Shown: positions 43,138-52,345 of the stretch, in pieces | How positions within the stretch are numbered: the first letter of the stretch is position 1 | Layout of the letters: every line of letters begins with the position of its first letter | Source of the DNA: CAHJXF01 sp038254545 | Lineage (GTDB): Bacteria > Pseudomonadota > Gammaproteobacteria > Burkholderiales > Burkholderiaceae_D | Direction: 5' to 3' | DNA: 64,000 nucleotides | Assembly: GCA_038254545.1 (NCBI GenBank) | Contig: JBBSGB010000010.1 | Location: forward strand, 40,018-104,017 | Translations under genes and position numbers: made by a program | Notes under the pieces: model-generated | The model's database searches: none | Seen by the model: only the letters and a program-made list of their open reading frames with translations | What the model was told of the DNA's origin: nothing

Positions 43138-43770
43138 ATGGTTTCTTCTCATCAGGGCAATCTGCTGATCGTTGCCGCGCCCTCGGGTGCCGGCAAGTCG
43201 ACGCTGGTCAACGCGCTGCTCGCATCCGATTCCACCATCAAGCTGTCGATCTCGTACACCACGCGCGCGCCGCGGCCTGGTGAAGTCGATGGACGCGAAT
43301 ATCGCTTCGTCGACATCACGGCATTCGAGCGCATGCGTTCCGGCGGCGAGTTGATCGAGTCGGCCGAAGTGCATGGCCACTGGTACGGAACCTCGGCGCG
43401 CTGGATCGAAACGCGCATCGGCGCGGGTGACGACGTGCTTCTCGAGATCGATTGGCAAGGCGCCCAGCAGATCAAGCGGCGCTTCCCGGATGCGGTCGGG
43501 ATTTTCATCCTGCCGCCGTCGATCGAGTCGCTCGAAGCACGCCTGCGTCGCCGCGGCCAGGACGAACCGGTCGTCATCACGCGCCGACTGCTGGCTGCGG
43601 GAGGCGAGATCGCGCATGCTCGGGAATTCGATTATGTTATTATCAATCAAGACTTTGCAGAGGCTTCCGGACATTTGAAGAGCATCGTGCAGGCGGCGCG
43701 CTTGCGCTTCGCCCTGCAGGCACTTCGACATGCCGAACTGTTCGGACAACTAGGTATCCACATCGATTGA
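43138..43770 (+). CDS. gmk: Guanylate kinase
   Basis: 210 residues from the ATG at 43138; the GTG at 43123, overlapping the yicC stop, is an alternative. P-loop APSGAGKST, GMP-binding SISYTTRAPRPGEVDG and RYRFVD-like EYRFVD, lid region RLRRRGQDE. It converts GMP to GDP, feeding GTP and (p)ppGpp pools, functionally close to spoT downstream. Codons near 43630-43650 (DYVIIN) are unusually AT-rich and hold a promoter-like element. Confidence 0.95.
   Translation: MVSSHQGNLLIVAAPSGAGKSTLVNALLASDSTIKLSISYTTRAPRPGEVDGREYRFVDITAFERMRSGGELIESAEVHGHWYGTSARWIETRIGAGDDVLLEIDWQGAQQIKRRFPDAVGIFILPPSIESLEARLRRRGQDEPVVITRRLLAAGGEIAHAREFDYVIINQDFAEASGHLKSIVQAARLRFALQALRHAELFGQLGIHID
43635..43643 (+). promoter_or_regulatory. 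Possible internal promoter for rpoZ-spoT (extended -10)
   Basis: Inside gmk the sequence TGT-TATTAT forms an extended -10 (five of six matches), 195 bases before the rpoZ start. No good -35. It stands out because it uses AT-rich codons in a GC-rich gene. Confidence 0.3.
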
Positions 43771-43837
43771 AATCGCAACTGCACAGGCTCCGCCATGTGC
43801 AGGCACGAACGTTTGCCCCCCCTCGCCGGAGAATTGC

Positions 43838-44041
43838 ATGGCTCGTATCACCGTAGAAGATTGCCTGAAGCAGATTCCGAACCGTTTCCAGCTCACGCTG
43901 GCTGCGACCTATCGCGCGCGCCAGCTCGCGCAGGGCCACACGCCCAAGATCGAAAGTCGCGACAAGCCGACCGTCACTGCCCTGCGTGAAATCGCAGAGG
44001 GCAAGGTCGGCATCGAGATGTTGAAGAAGGTCCCGACCTGA
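43838..44041 (+). CDS. rpoZ: RNA polymerase omega subunit
   Basis: 67 residues. MARITVEDCLKQIPNRFQLT is the conserved omega start, followed by ATYRARQL and TALREIAEGKV. GGAG lies upstream of the ATG. It helps assemble RNA polymerase and forms part of a ppGpp site in proteobacteria, fitting its place before spoT. Confidence 0.96.
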   Translation: MARITVEDCLKQIPNRFQLTLAATYRARQLAQGHTPKIESRDKPTVTALREIAEGKVGIEMLKKVPT

Positions 44042-44108
44042 AGCGACTCGCCTGCCGATCTGCATGAATCGGCAAGCGTGACCAGTCGCGCATACCTACC
44101 GCCTCGAG

Positions 44109-46430
44109 ATGAGCCTCTCCACTGCTCTCGATTCGGTCGCGCGGCTGATCAATTTCAGGCGCAGGCGCGAAGGATTTTCCGCCGCCGACGTCGCTGAACT
44201 CGACGGGTCCGGCATGGGGTCAGGCTCCCATCTGGAGCAGTCCCCGCTGGTCATCGCGCACCTGCCGCCCACGTCTGCGAAACCTTCGCGGGTCGTCAGC
44301 CTTGCTCCGCTGACCGAAATGCTTTCGGCGTATCTGGCCGAGGCGGACATCAAGCGCATCAAGGATGCGTATCGCTTTTCCGACGACGCGCACCTCGGGC
44401 AATTCCGTTCGAGCGGCGACGCGTACATCTCGCACCCGATCGCGGTCGCCGAGATCTGCGCGGGCATGAAGCTCGACGCCAATGCGATCATGGCCGCGCT
44501 GTTGCACGACGTGATCGAGGACAAGGGCGTCGCGAAAGAGGTTCTCCTCGAACGCTTCGGCCCGCAGGTGGCCGATCTGGTCGACGGCCTCTCCAAGCTC
44601 GATCGGCTCCAGTTTCGCGACAGCCAGGAAGCGCAGGCCGAGAACTTCCGCAAGATGCTGCTCGCGATGGCGCGCGACGTGCGCGTCATCCTCATCAAGC
44701 TCGCCGACCGCCTGCACAACATGCGTACGCTCGGCGCGCTCTCACCCGACAAGCGCCGGCGCATCGCGCGCGAGACGCTCGATATCTATACGCCGATCGC
44801 GCACCGCCTGGGCCTGAACACGATCTATCGGGACCTGCAGGACCTGTCGTTCATGCACCTCTATCCGCGGCGCTTCGCGGTGCTCAGGAAAGCGATCCTG
44901 GGGGCGCGCGGCAATCGGCGCGAGGTCGTCGGCAAGACGCTCGAAGCGGTGCGCGGCGCACTGCCCGCCGCGGGCATCCGCGCCGAGGTCTATGGGCGCG
45001 AGAAGACCATGTACGGCGTCTATCGCAAGATGAGCGAGAAGAAGCTGTCGTTCTCGCAGGTGCTCGACGTCTATGGTTTCCGCGTGGTGGTGCCCGATCA
45101 CGCGTCGTGCTACCTGACCCTGGGCGCACTGCACGCGTTGTTCAAGCCGGTCGCGTCGAAGTTCAAGGACTACATCGCGATCCCCAAGGTCAACGGCTAT
45201 CAGTCGCTGCACACGACCGTGCTCGGACCGTTCGGCACGCCGGTCGAATTCCAGATCCGCACGCAGGACATGCATAGAGTCGCCGAGTCGGGCGTCGCCG
45301 CGCACTGGCTCTACAAGAACAGCAACGAGTTGTCCGACGCGCAGCCGCATGCGCATCAATGGCTGCAATCGCTGCTCGACATCCAGAACCAGACCGGCGA
45401 CGCCGCCGAGTTTCTCGAGCACATCAAGGTCGATCTCTTCCCCGAGACCGTCTACGTGTTCACGCCGATGTCCAAGATCATCACCTTGCCGCGCGGCTCG
45501 ACGCCGGTGGACTTCGCCTATCAGATTCATACCGACATCGGCAATGCGTGCATCGCCGCGCGCATCAACGGTGAGCTCTCGCCACTGCGTACCGAACTGC
45601 AATCAGGTGATGTGGTCGAGGTCGTCACGTCGGACGAGTCGAGACCGAATCCCAACTGGCTCAACTTCGTGCGTACCGGTCGCGCGCGCTCCGAGATTCG
45701 GCATTACCTGAAGACCATGAAGTACGAGGAGTCGGTCGATCTCGGGCGGCGACTTCTCGACCAGTCCTTGCAGCAGATCGATCGGAGCTACGACGACCTG
45801 ATCGATGCGGAATGGCAAAGAGTCGAGTACGAGAGCGGCGCAAAGAGTCGCGACGAGCTGCTTGCCGATATCGGTCTGGGTCGCCGGCTTGCGGGCGTGG
45901 TCGCGCGTCGGCTCGTGCTCGCGTCGGCCGCTCATGAAGGCGACGGGGCGGCGTCGGGCAAGAAGCCGGTGATGCCGGTCGTGATCAGCGGCGCCGATGG
46001 CGTGTCGGTCACGCTCGCGCGCTGCTGTCGTCCGATTCCCGGCGACTCGATCTTCGGCCACATCCAGCGGGGTCATGGGCTGGTGGTCCACACCACCGAT
46101 TGCCCGACCGCATCCCGCCAGAAGTTACGCGATCCCGATCGATGGATCGACGCGCAGTGGGAGAAGGCCGACGCAGCCGACGGCACGCGCTTGTTCAACC
46201 TCAAGCTCGACTTGTCGTTGAAGAACGAGCGCGGCGTACTCGCGCGCGCCGCCGTCGAGATCTCGGAGGCCGGCGCCAATCTCGCGCACGTGTCGATGGA
46301 CGACGAGGCCGAAGAGATCACGCTGATTCACCTGATGATCCAGGTGACCGATCGCGCGCACCTCGCGCGCGTGATGCGCCGTTTGCGGCGCCTGCCTGAA
46401 ACGGTGCGCGTCGCGCGCGTCAAGAGTTAG
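44109..46430 (+). CDS. spoT: Bifunctional (p)ppGpp synthetase/hydrolase
   Basis: 773 residues. The N-terminal HD hydrolase keeps HD at 133-134 (ALLHDVIEDKG) and the DRLHNMRTL motif. The synthetase domain has GREKTMYGVYRKM and VYGFRVVV, then YQSLHTTVLGP. TGS domain (VYVFTPMSKIITLPRGSTPVDFAY) and a C-terminal ACT domain follow. The first ~65 residues are a non-conserved extension. The intact HD and synthetase motifs predict both activities. It is the third gene of gmk-rpoZ-spoT. Confidence 0.95.
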   Translation: MSLSTALDSVARLINFRRRREGFSAADVAELDGSGMGSGSHLEQSPLVIAHLPPTSAKPSRVVSLAPLTEMLSAYLAEADIKRIKDAYRFSDDAHLGQFRSSGDAYISHPIAVAEICAGMKLDANAIMAALLHDVIEDKGVAKEVLLERFGPQVADLVDGLSKLDRLQFRDSQEAQAENFRKMLLAMARDVRVILIKLADRLHNMRTLGALSPDKRRRIARETLDIYTPIAHRLGLNTIYRDLQDLSFMHLYPRRFAVLRKAILGARGNRREVVGKTLEAVRGALPAAGIRAEVYGREKTMYGVYRKMSEKKLSFSQVLDVYGFRVVVPDHASCYLTLGALHALFKPVASKFKDYIAIPKVNGYQSLHTTVLGPFGTPVEFQIRTQDMHRVAESGVAAHWLYKNSNELSDAQPHAHQWLQSLLDIQNQTGDAAEFLEHIKVDLFPETVYVFTPMSKIITLPRGSTPVDFAYQIHTDIGNACIAARINGELSPLRTELQSGDVVEVVTSDESRPNPNWLNFVRTGRARSEIRHYLKTMKYEESVDLGRRLLDQSLQQIDRSYDDLIDAEWQRVEYESGAKSRDELLADIGLGRRLAGVVARRLVLASAAHEGDGAASGKKPVMPVVISGADGVSVTLARCCRPIPGDSIFGHIQRGHGLVVHTTDCPTASRQKLRDPDRWIDAQWEKADAADGTRLFNLKLDLSLKNERGVLARAAVEISEAGANLAHVSMDDEAEEITLIHLMIQVTDRAHLARVMRRLRRLPETVRVARVKS

Positions 46431-46466
46431 AACTGCGATTGGAACTGTCAGCCGGCGCTGGCCCGA

Positions 46467-47039
46467 CTAGGCCCGCTCGGGCGCTGGATAGCGCACTGCG
46501 ACGATCTCGATCTCTTCCGCGCCACCCGGTGTCTTCAGCGTGACGATGTCGCCTTCGCGCGCCTTGAGCAGGCCGCGGGCAATCGGAGCCACCCAGCTGA
46601 CCTTGCCGGCCAGCGGTTCGGCCTCATCGACGCCGACGATGGTGATGGTGCGCGAGTCTTTTCCATCGACGATGTAATCGACGGTAGCACCGAAGAAGAT
46701 CTGATCGGACCCCGAGTGCTGCGAAGCGTCCACGACTTCCGCGATATCGAGGCGGCGCGTCAGGAAGCGTATGCGTCGATCGATCTCGCGCAGGCGCTTC
46801 TTGCCGTAGATGTAGTCGCCGTTCTCGGAACGGTCGCCGTTCGACGCGGCCCATGAGACGGTGCGAACCACTTCGGGTCGATCGACATCGAGTAGCTGCA
46901 GCAGCTCGCCCTTCAAGCGTCGATAGCCCGCCGGCGAGATGTAGTTCTTCACGCCCGCAGGCAGCGGCGATGCGACGTCGCCGTCCACCTCGTCGTCGTC
47001 GTTTTCGCTTTCCTTGACGAAGGCCTTGTTCAAGGTCAT
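46467..47039 (-). CDS. greB: Transcription elongation factor GreB
   Basis: 190 residues from the ATG at 47039. An acidic N-terminal extension (about 11-24, ENDDDEVDGD) precedes NYISPAGYRRLKGELLQLL. The coiled-coil tip has the acidic pair in SENGDYIYGKKRLREIDRRI, the GreB-type sequence; the FKBP-like C-terminal domain ends in EIEIVAVRYP. It rescues backtracked polymerase by stimulating RNA cleavage. It converges with spoT across 36 bases. Confidence 0.93.
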   Translation of the reverse strand: MTLNKAFVKESENDDDEVDGDVASPLPAGVKNYISPAGYRRLKGELLQLLDVDRPEVVRTVSWAASNGDRSENGDYIYGKKRLREIDRRIRFLTRRLDIAEVVDASQHSGSDQIFFGATVDYIVDGKDSRTITIVGVDEAEPLAGKVSWVAPIARGLLKAREGDIVTLKTPGGAEEIEIVAVRYPAPERA

Positions 47040-47063
47040 AGCCTCGTGGGTCACAGCCCTTGT

Positions 47064-47582
47064 TCAGAGCCAGTTCGACCGACCGCGCGGCTTGCGCGTG
47101 AGATAGGCCAGCGACAACACCGTCAACACGACGAACCACAACAGCGACCATTCGGCGATCGACAAGCCCAGCAGCGTCCAATCGACTTTCGCGCAATCGC
47201 CGGTCGCACGCAAGGCGCGCTCGATCACTGCTAAGAACGGGGACTGCTGCAATTGAAAGAAGAGATCGGCCGTGCATGCCTGGTGCTCGGGCGGATGCCA
47301 TTGCAGCCACACGTGCCGCACCGCGAAGCTCGCACCGGCGATCGCCGCTGCCGTCGCGAGCACGCCATAGACACGTACGCCGACACCCGATGGCTTGTGT
47401 ATGGCCGCGACCAGGAACACGAGACCGAGGCCGATGAACCACAGGCGCTGGATCATGCACAGCGGACAGGGCTCCAGGCCTTTCGCATATTGAAGATAGA
47501 GCGCGAAGCCGATCAGCCCCGCACAAACAAGAAAGCCCGCCAAGGCGAGCTTTCCAGGAGTATCGACGCGTCTTCCATGCAT
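47064..47582 (-). CDS. dsbB: DsbB, disulfide bond oxidase
   Basis: 172 residues from the ATG at 47582 (GGAAGG upstream); an ATG at 47603 is possible. Four membrane helices. Redox cysteines: CPLC just after the first helix (GLEPCPLCMIQR) and the second pair in EHQAC and GDCAK. It reoxidises DsbA using quinone. It lies 24 bases before greB. Confidence 0.92.
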   Translation of the reverse strand: MHGRRVDTPGKLALAGFLVCAGLIGFALYLQYAKGLEPCPLCMIQRLWFIGLGLVFLVAAIHKPSGVGVRVYGVLATAAAIAGASFAVRHVWLQWHPPEHQACTADLFFQLQQSPFLAVIERALRATGDCAKVDWTLLGLSIAEWSLLWFVVLTVLSLAYLTRKPRGRSNWL

Positions 47583-47728
47583 CGTCGCAAGACCTTCCCG
47601 CATTGATCAGTTCGTTTTCGAAAGCCCTTGCATCGAGTCGAGAGCGTGATGCGCAGACCAAGCCTGGAAGCGAAGTATAGCCGCTGAGTAATTCGCGCCT
47701 CTCCAGGATTTGCGCCCGCGTTGTCGCG

Positions 47729-48211
47729 TCAACTCTGTATCCACGGCAAGCCGGCCTTGCGCCAGCCGCTCTTCTCGCCGCGATGCTTGCCTTCATCGAG
47801 GTCGCCCTCGAAACCTTCCAGAATATTGAATGCGTGACGATGTCCCGCGGCTGTCGCTGCCGCCGCGGCCGCATGCGAACGCACGCCGCTGCGACAGAGA
47901 AACAGCAGGTGCTCGCGCTTGTCGGGCAGCGCTTCGAGTCGCTCGAGGAAATGCGGATCGGGCTCCGCCGCGCCGAGCGCCCTCCACTCGATCAACGGTG
48001 TTTCCGGAATGCGGCCGACATATTCGGCTTCGAAGCGCGTGCGCACGTCGACGATCGTCGCAACGCCTGCCTGCATCAGCGCATGGGCCTCGCTGGGCGT
48101 GACCAATCCCGCATAGGGAACCGCCTTCTGCTTCGCGCGCACGGCAGCGCGTTCGAGGATGGACGAGGTTGTGTCGGCGTCCCGCTCCTGATCGCTGCGA
48201 TCGTTCGTCAT
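47729..48211 (-). CDS. Rhodanese-like sulfurtransferase
   Basis: 160 residues with one rhodanese domain. Active-site loop CRSGVRS with nucleophile C106; DVRTRFEAEYVG and HAFNILEGFEGDLDE are typical. The six-residue loop fits a sulfur-processing single-domain rhodanese. Its ATG overlaps the cysA stop by four bases, so it is the last gene of the sulfate uptake unit and probably handles sulfane sulfur in the same metabolism. Confidence 0.9.
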   Translation of the reverse strand: MTNDRSDQERDADTTSSILERAAVRAKQKAVPYAGLVTPSEAHALMQAGVATIVDVRTRFEAEYVGRIPETPLIEWRALGAAEPDPHFLERLEALPDKREHLLFLCRSGVRSHAAAAAATAAGHRHAFNILEGFEGDLDEGKHRGEKSGWRKAGLPWIQS

Positions 48212-49299
48212 GCCAACTCCTTTGCAGCCGCATCTTCGATGAAGACCCGCGCCCGGCGTGCAGCCAGATGAACGTTCGATCCCACGGTCACGTCGAGTTC
48301 ATCGAAACGCTCACGCGGCAACTCGACTTCGAGGAACCCATGCTCCGATCCATCGTGCGCGAGGTCGATCATTTCGAGTCGCACCGTCGAGCCGAGTTTC
48401 ACCATGTGTTCGACGCGCGCGGAGAACGCCGCGTGCGCCCGATCATCGACGATTTCCAGATCGTGCGGGCGGATATACGCGGTGCCGTTTGCATCGCTTA
48501 CGGCGGCGTGTTCGGGCGCCGCGAGGCGCGAGCGGCCGATCGTCGCGACACCGCGGTCGACGCGGCTCCGGACGCGATTGGCGTGCCCGAGAAAGCCGTA
48601 CACGAACGGCGTGGCGGGATGATCGTAGACCTCGTCGGGGACGCCGATCTGCTCGATCTTTCCATGATCGAACACCACCACCCGGTCCGACACTTCCAGC
48701 GCTTCCTCCTGATCGTGCGTAACGAACACGCTGGTCAGCTGGATCTCGTCGTGAAGACGCCGCAGCCAGCGGCGCAGGTCCTTTCTCACCTTCGCGTCGA
48801 GCGCACCGAAGGGTTCATCGAGCAGCAGCACCTTGGGTTCGATCGCCAGCGCGCGCGCGAGCGCGATGCGCTGGCGTTGGCCGCCCGAGAGCTGGTGCGG
48901 ATAACGATCGCCGAGCCAGTCGAGCTGCACCAGGTTGAGCAGGCCGTGGACCTTCTCGCGAATCACGGCCTCGCTCGGGCGCTCCTTCTTCGACTTCACG
49001 CGCAAGCCGAACGCGACGTTCTCGAACACCGTCATGTGCCGGAACAGCGCGTAGTGCTGGAACACGAAGCCGACCGCACGCTCGCGCACGTCCTTGTCGG
49101 TGGCGTCCTCGGCGTCGAGAAACACGCGGCCTTCGTCGGGCACTTCCAGGCCCGCAATGACGCGCAGGAGCGTGGTCTTGCCCGAGCCCGAGGGTCCGAG
49201 CAACGCGACCAGTTCGCCGGGCGCTATCGTGAGGTCGACGTTCTCGAGCGCGACGAAATCGTTGAAGCGCTTCGAGACGTTTTCAATCTTGATGCTCAT
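48208..49299 (-). CDS. cysA: Sulfate/thiosulfate ABC transporter ATPase
   Basis: 363 residues. Walker A GPSGSGKTT, Q-loop FVFQHYALF, signature LSGGQRQR, Walker B VLLLDEPFGALD and H-loop THDQEEA. The linker RTRFGFLGHANRV-like (YGFLGHANRVRS) and a C-terminal TOBE-like domain are typical of CysA. It powers sulfate import with CysT, CysW and the binding protein. It follows cysW by 10 bases. Confidence 0.95.
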   Translation of the reverse strand: MSIKIENVSKRFNDFVALENVDLTIAPGELVALLGPSGSGKTTLLRVIAGLEVPDEGRVFLDAEDATDKDVRERAVGFVFQHYALFRHMTVFENVAFGLRVKSKKERPSEAVIREKVHGLLNLVQLDWLGDRYPHQLSGGQRQRIALARALAIEPKVLLLDEPFGALDAKVRKDLRRWLRRLHDEIQLTSVFVTHDQEEALEVSDRVVVFDHGKIEQIGVPDEVYDHPATPFVYGFLGHANRVRSRVDRGVATIGRSRLAAPEHAAVSDANGTAYIRPHDLEIVDDRAHAAFSARVEHMVKLGSTVRLEMIDLAHDGSEHGFLEVELPRERFDELDVTVGSNVHLAARRARVFIEDAAAKELA

Positions 49300-49309
49300 T
49301 TCAATTCCA

Positions 49310-50224
49310 TCATCGTGTTTCCTTTAGATAGCGACGCTCGACAACGGTCTTGATCACCAGTGTGACTAGTGCGAGCAACGCGAGCAGCGACGCGCACGCG
49401 AACGCCGCCGCGAAATTGTATTCGTTGTAGAGGATCTCCACGTGCAGCGGCAAGGTATTGGTGGTGCCGCGGATGTGGCCTGACACCACCGACACCGCGC
49501 CGAACTCGCCCATCGCGCGTGCGTTGCAGAGGATCACGCCGTAGAGCACGCCCCACTTCACGTTCGGCAGGGTCACGCGCCAGAACGTCTGCCAGCCCGA
49601 TGCCCCCAGCACGACCGCAGCTTCTTCCTCTTCGCGCCCCTGCGCCTGCATCAAGGGAATCAGCTCGCGCGCGACGAAGGGAAACGTGACGAAGATGGTC
49701 GCCAGCACGATCCCTGGCACGGCGAAAATGATCTTCACGTCGTGTGCCGAAAGCCACGGCCCGAGCCAGCCTTGCAAACCGAAGATCAGCACATACACCA
49801 GCCCCGATACCACCGGCGACACCGAGAACGGCAGGTCGATCAGCGTGATCAGGATGGCCTTGCCGCGAAAGTCGAACTTCGCGATCGCCCACGCCGCGCT
49901 GACGCCGAAGATCAGGTTCGCAGGGACGGCGATGGCGGCGGCCGTGAACGTGAGACGGATCGCCGACAACGCGTCGGGCTCGGCGATAGCAGCGAAGTAG
50001 TGGGCGGCGCCCTTCCTGAACGCTTCGACGAAGACCGCGGCGAGGGGCACCAGCAAGGCGACCGCAACGTAGGCCAGCGCTAGCGCGATCAGTGCGATCG
50101 GCATCCATGCGATGCGGCCCGAAGGCGGACGCGTGGTCCGCCGGGCGACTCGCGTGCGCAAGCCTGCACCCACTTCACTCGGCGCGAGACTCTTTCCATC
50201 GAGCTTGTCGAGGACGTCCGACAT
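49310..50224 (-). CDS. cysW: Sulfate ABC transporter permease CysW
   Basis: 304 residues from the ATG at 50224, which shares one base with the cysT stop (TGATG). Six membrane helices; EAA-loop EEEEAAVVLGASGWQTFWRVTLP; CysW-type FGAVSVVSGHIRGTTNTLPL. It pairs with CysT. The open frame runs upstream through cysT, but the family start and the junction favour 50224. Confidence 0.94.
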   Translation of the reverse strand: MSDVLDKLDGKSLAPSEVGAGLRTRVARRTTRPPSGRIAWMPIALIALALAYVAVALLVPLAAVFVEAFRKGAAHYFAAIAEPDALSAIRLTFTAAAIAVPANLIFGVSAAWAIAKFDFRGKAILITLIDLPFSVSPVVSGLVYVLIFGLQGWLGPWLSAHDVKIIFAVPGIVLATIFVTFPFVARELIPLMQAQGREEEEAAVVLGASGWQTFWRVTLPNVKWGVLYGVILCNARAMGEFGAVSVVSGHIRGTTNTLPLHVEILYNEYNFAAAFACASLLALLALVTLVIKTVVERRYLKETR

Positions 50225-51078
50225 CAGACCGTCCTCTCCTGCGCGTTGCGCCTGCGCATCCAGCCTTGCAGCAGGTTGATCGCCAGCAGCATCGCGAAGG
50301 ATGCGAGCAGCATCACGACCGCAATCGCGGTCGCACCGGAGTAGTCGTACTGCTCGAGCTTGCTGATGATCACCAGCGGCGCGATCTCCGACACCATCGG
50401 CATGTTGCCGGCGATGAAGACGACTGATCCGTACTCGCCGACCGCGCGCGCGAAGGCCAGCGTGAATCCGGTCAGGAGCGCAGGCATCACTGTGGGGAAG
50501 ATCACGCGCGTGAAGATCTGGAACGCATTTGCACCCAGCGAGCGCGCCGCTTCCTCGAGTTCGCGCTCCATGTCTTCGAGCACCGGCTGCACGGTGCGGA
50601 CCACGAAGGGCAGGCCGATGAAAATCAACGCGACGAGTACGCCCACCGGCGTGAACGCGACCTTGATGCCCAGGGCCGCGAGCGGCGCGCCGAGCCAACC
50701 GTTCTCCGCGTAGACGGCCGTCAGTGCGATGCCCGCGACCGCTGTCGGCAACGCGAACGGCAGGTCGACCAGCGCATCGACGATGCGCGAGCCGGGAAAC
50801 TTGTAGCGCACCAGAACCCACGCGAGCAACAGGCCGAAGAAGGCATTGACGGTCGCCGCGATCAAGGCCGCGCCGAACGACAGCCGCAGCGACGCGAGCA
50901 CGCGCGGCGCGGTCACCGTGGCCACGAATTGCGGCCAGGTCAGCGTGAAGGTCTTCAGGAACGCCGCCGACAGCGGGATCAGCACGATCAGCGCGAGATA
51001 CAGCAAGGTCGTGCCGAGCGCGAGATGAAAGCCGGGCAACACGCTCGGCCGGCGCAGCGCGATCGGTCCCGCGATCAT
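50224..51078 (-). CDS. cysT: Sulfate ABC transporter permease CysT
   Basis: 284 residues. Six membrane helices; EAA-loop EEAARSLGANAFQIFTRVIFP; CysT-type ARAVGEYGSVVFIAGNMPM. It forms the transmembrane channel with CysW. Its ATG overlaps the sbp stop by four bases. Confidence 0.95.
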   Translation of the reverse strand: MIAGPIALRRPSVLPGFHLALGTTLLYLALIVLIPLSAAFLKTFTLTWPQFVATVTAPRVLASLRLSFGAALIAATVNAFFGLLLAWVLVRYKFPGSRIVDALVDLPFALPTAVAGIALTAVYAENGWLGAPLAALGIKVAFTPVGVLVALIFIGLPFVVRTVQPVLEDMERELEEAARSLGANAFQIFTRVIFPTVMPALLTGFTLAFARAVGEYGSVVFIAGNMPMVSEIAPLVIISKLEQYDYSGATAIAVVMLLASFAMLLAINLLQGWMRRRNAQERTV

Positions 51079-52091
51079 CGCTTGATCGCCCCGTAAATCC
51101 TGTCGAACTCGCCGCCGTCGTTGAAGTGCTTCTCCTGCGCCTGTTTCCAGCTTCCGAACATTTCATCGACGGTGAACAACTGGATAGTCTTGAAGGTCGC
51201 CGCGTGCTTGGCCGCGACCTTCTGCGAGCGCACACGCAGATAGTGATTGGCCGCGATCTCTTGCGCGTCATCGGAGTAGAGGTATTCGAGATAGGCGGTC
51301 GCGAGCGCGCGAGTGCCCTTCTTGTCGACGACGCGATCGATGACCGCGACCGGGTTCTCTGCAAGCACGCTGATCGACGGATAGACCGGGTCGACCTTGC
51401 CGGCGCCGAACTCGCGATCGATCTGCACGACCTCGCTCTCGAAGGTCACGAGCACGTCACCCACGCCGCGCTGCAGGAAGGTGGTGGTCGCACCGCGGCC
51501 GCCGGTGGCGAGCACCGGCACATTTGCCAGCACGCGCCCGACGAACGCGCCGGCATCCGCATCGCTCATGCCCTTCTTCTTCGCATAGCCCCATGCGCCC
51601 ATGTAGCTGTAGCGTCCATTGCCGCCGGTCTTGGGATTGACGATCACGACCTGCACGCCGGGCTTGGCAAGGTCGTCCCAATCCTTGATGCCTTTGGGAT
51701 TGCCCTTGCGAACCAGGAACAGCATGGTCGAAAAGGTGGGCGCGGCATTGTTCGGAAATTTCTTCGCCCAGTCGGCGGGCACGACGTTGCGCGACGCGAG
51801 GAAGTCGATGTCGTTGGCCGAGTTCATCGTCACGACGTCGGCCTCGAGTCCGTCGGCGACAGAGCGCGCCTGCTTGCTCGAGCCGTCGTGCGATTGATTC
51901 AGGACCGCGTCCTGCCCGGTCTTCTGCTTCCAGTATTTCGCGAACGCCGGGTTGTAGTCCTTGTAGAACTCGCGCGCCACGTCGTACGACGCATTGAGCA
52001 GGGTCTGCTGCGCGAACGCGCTCGATGCGCCGAGCAGCGACAGCGCTCCGACGGCCAGCAGTTTCGATGCGATCGATACGATGGATTTCAC
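51075..52091 (-). CDS. sbp: Sulfate-binding periplasmic protein
   Basis: 338 residues from a GTG at 52091, which has AAGGAA six bases upstream and opens a good signal peptide (VKSIVSIASKLLAVGALSLL, cleavage at AFA-QQ). A TTG at 52127 would add 12 polar residues. Sulfate-binding family motifs: LLNASYDVAREFYKDYNPAF, NQSHDGSSKQARSV, VVIVNPKTGGNGRYSYMGAW and DVLVTFESEV. It delivers sulfate to CysTWA. A relic of a second copy lies just upstream. Confidence 0.94.
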   Translation of the reverse strand: MKSIVSIASKLLAVGALSLLGASSAFAQQTLLNASYDVAREFYKDYNPAFAKYWKQKTGQDAVLNQSHDGSSKQARSVADGLEADVVTMNSANDIDFLASRNVVPADWAKKFPNNAAPTFSTMLFLVRKGNPKGIKDWDDLAKPGVQVVIVNPKTGGNGRYSYMGAWGYAKKKGMSDADAGAFVGRVLANVPVLATGGRGATTTFLQRGVGDVLVTFESEVVQIDREFGAGKVDPVYPSISVLAENPVAVIDRVVDKKGTRALATAYLEYLYSDDAQEIAANHYLRVRSQKVAAKHAATFKTIQLFTVDEMFGSWKQAQEKHFNDGGEFDRIYGAIKR

Positions 52092-52139
52092 GAGGTTCCT
52101 TGATGAGGCGTTCGATACGAGCCGCAATGGCTCGCCGAT

Positions 52140-52307
52140 TCACTTGCCGCCGGGTTGATAGATCTGATCAAACACGCCGCCTTCGGCGAGGACGCTGATC
52201 GACGGGATCACGATGTCGACCTTGCCCGCGCCGAACTCCTTCTTCGCGAGGTCGGCCTCGTTCTTCCATGCGAGCAGCACGTCACCGGACCCCGCGTTCG
52301 CGTCGGG
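52140..52307 (-). pseudogene. Relic of a second sulfate-binding protein gene
   Basis: An open stretch of 55 codons ending in TGA at 52140. It reads GDVLLAWKNEADLAKKEFGA, then GKVDIVIPSISVLAE, aligned with the middle of Sbp (GDVLVTFESEV, then REFGAGKVDPVYPSISVLAE), and then jumps directly to an Sbp-like end GGVFDQIYQPGGK. A stop precedes it and there is no start. So the N-terminal two thirds and an internal block are missing. It is probably what remains of a tandem duplicate or of a recombined sbp. Confidence 0.8.
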
Positions 52308-52345
52308 TCATACGAGACGTTGAGCCGCGTGAGGTCGGCGGTACG

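Noticed and set aside
49310..51364. One 684-codon frame covering cysW and part of cysT, as if a fusion
   Set aside because: Only the part from 50224 matches CysW; the upstream part is out of frame with CysT, which is intact in another frame with a TGATG junction.
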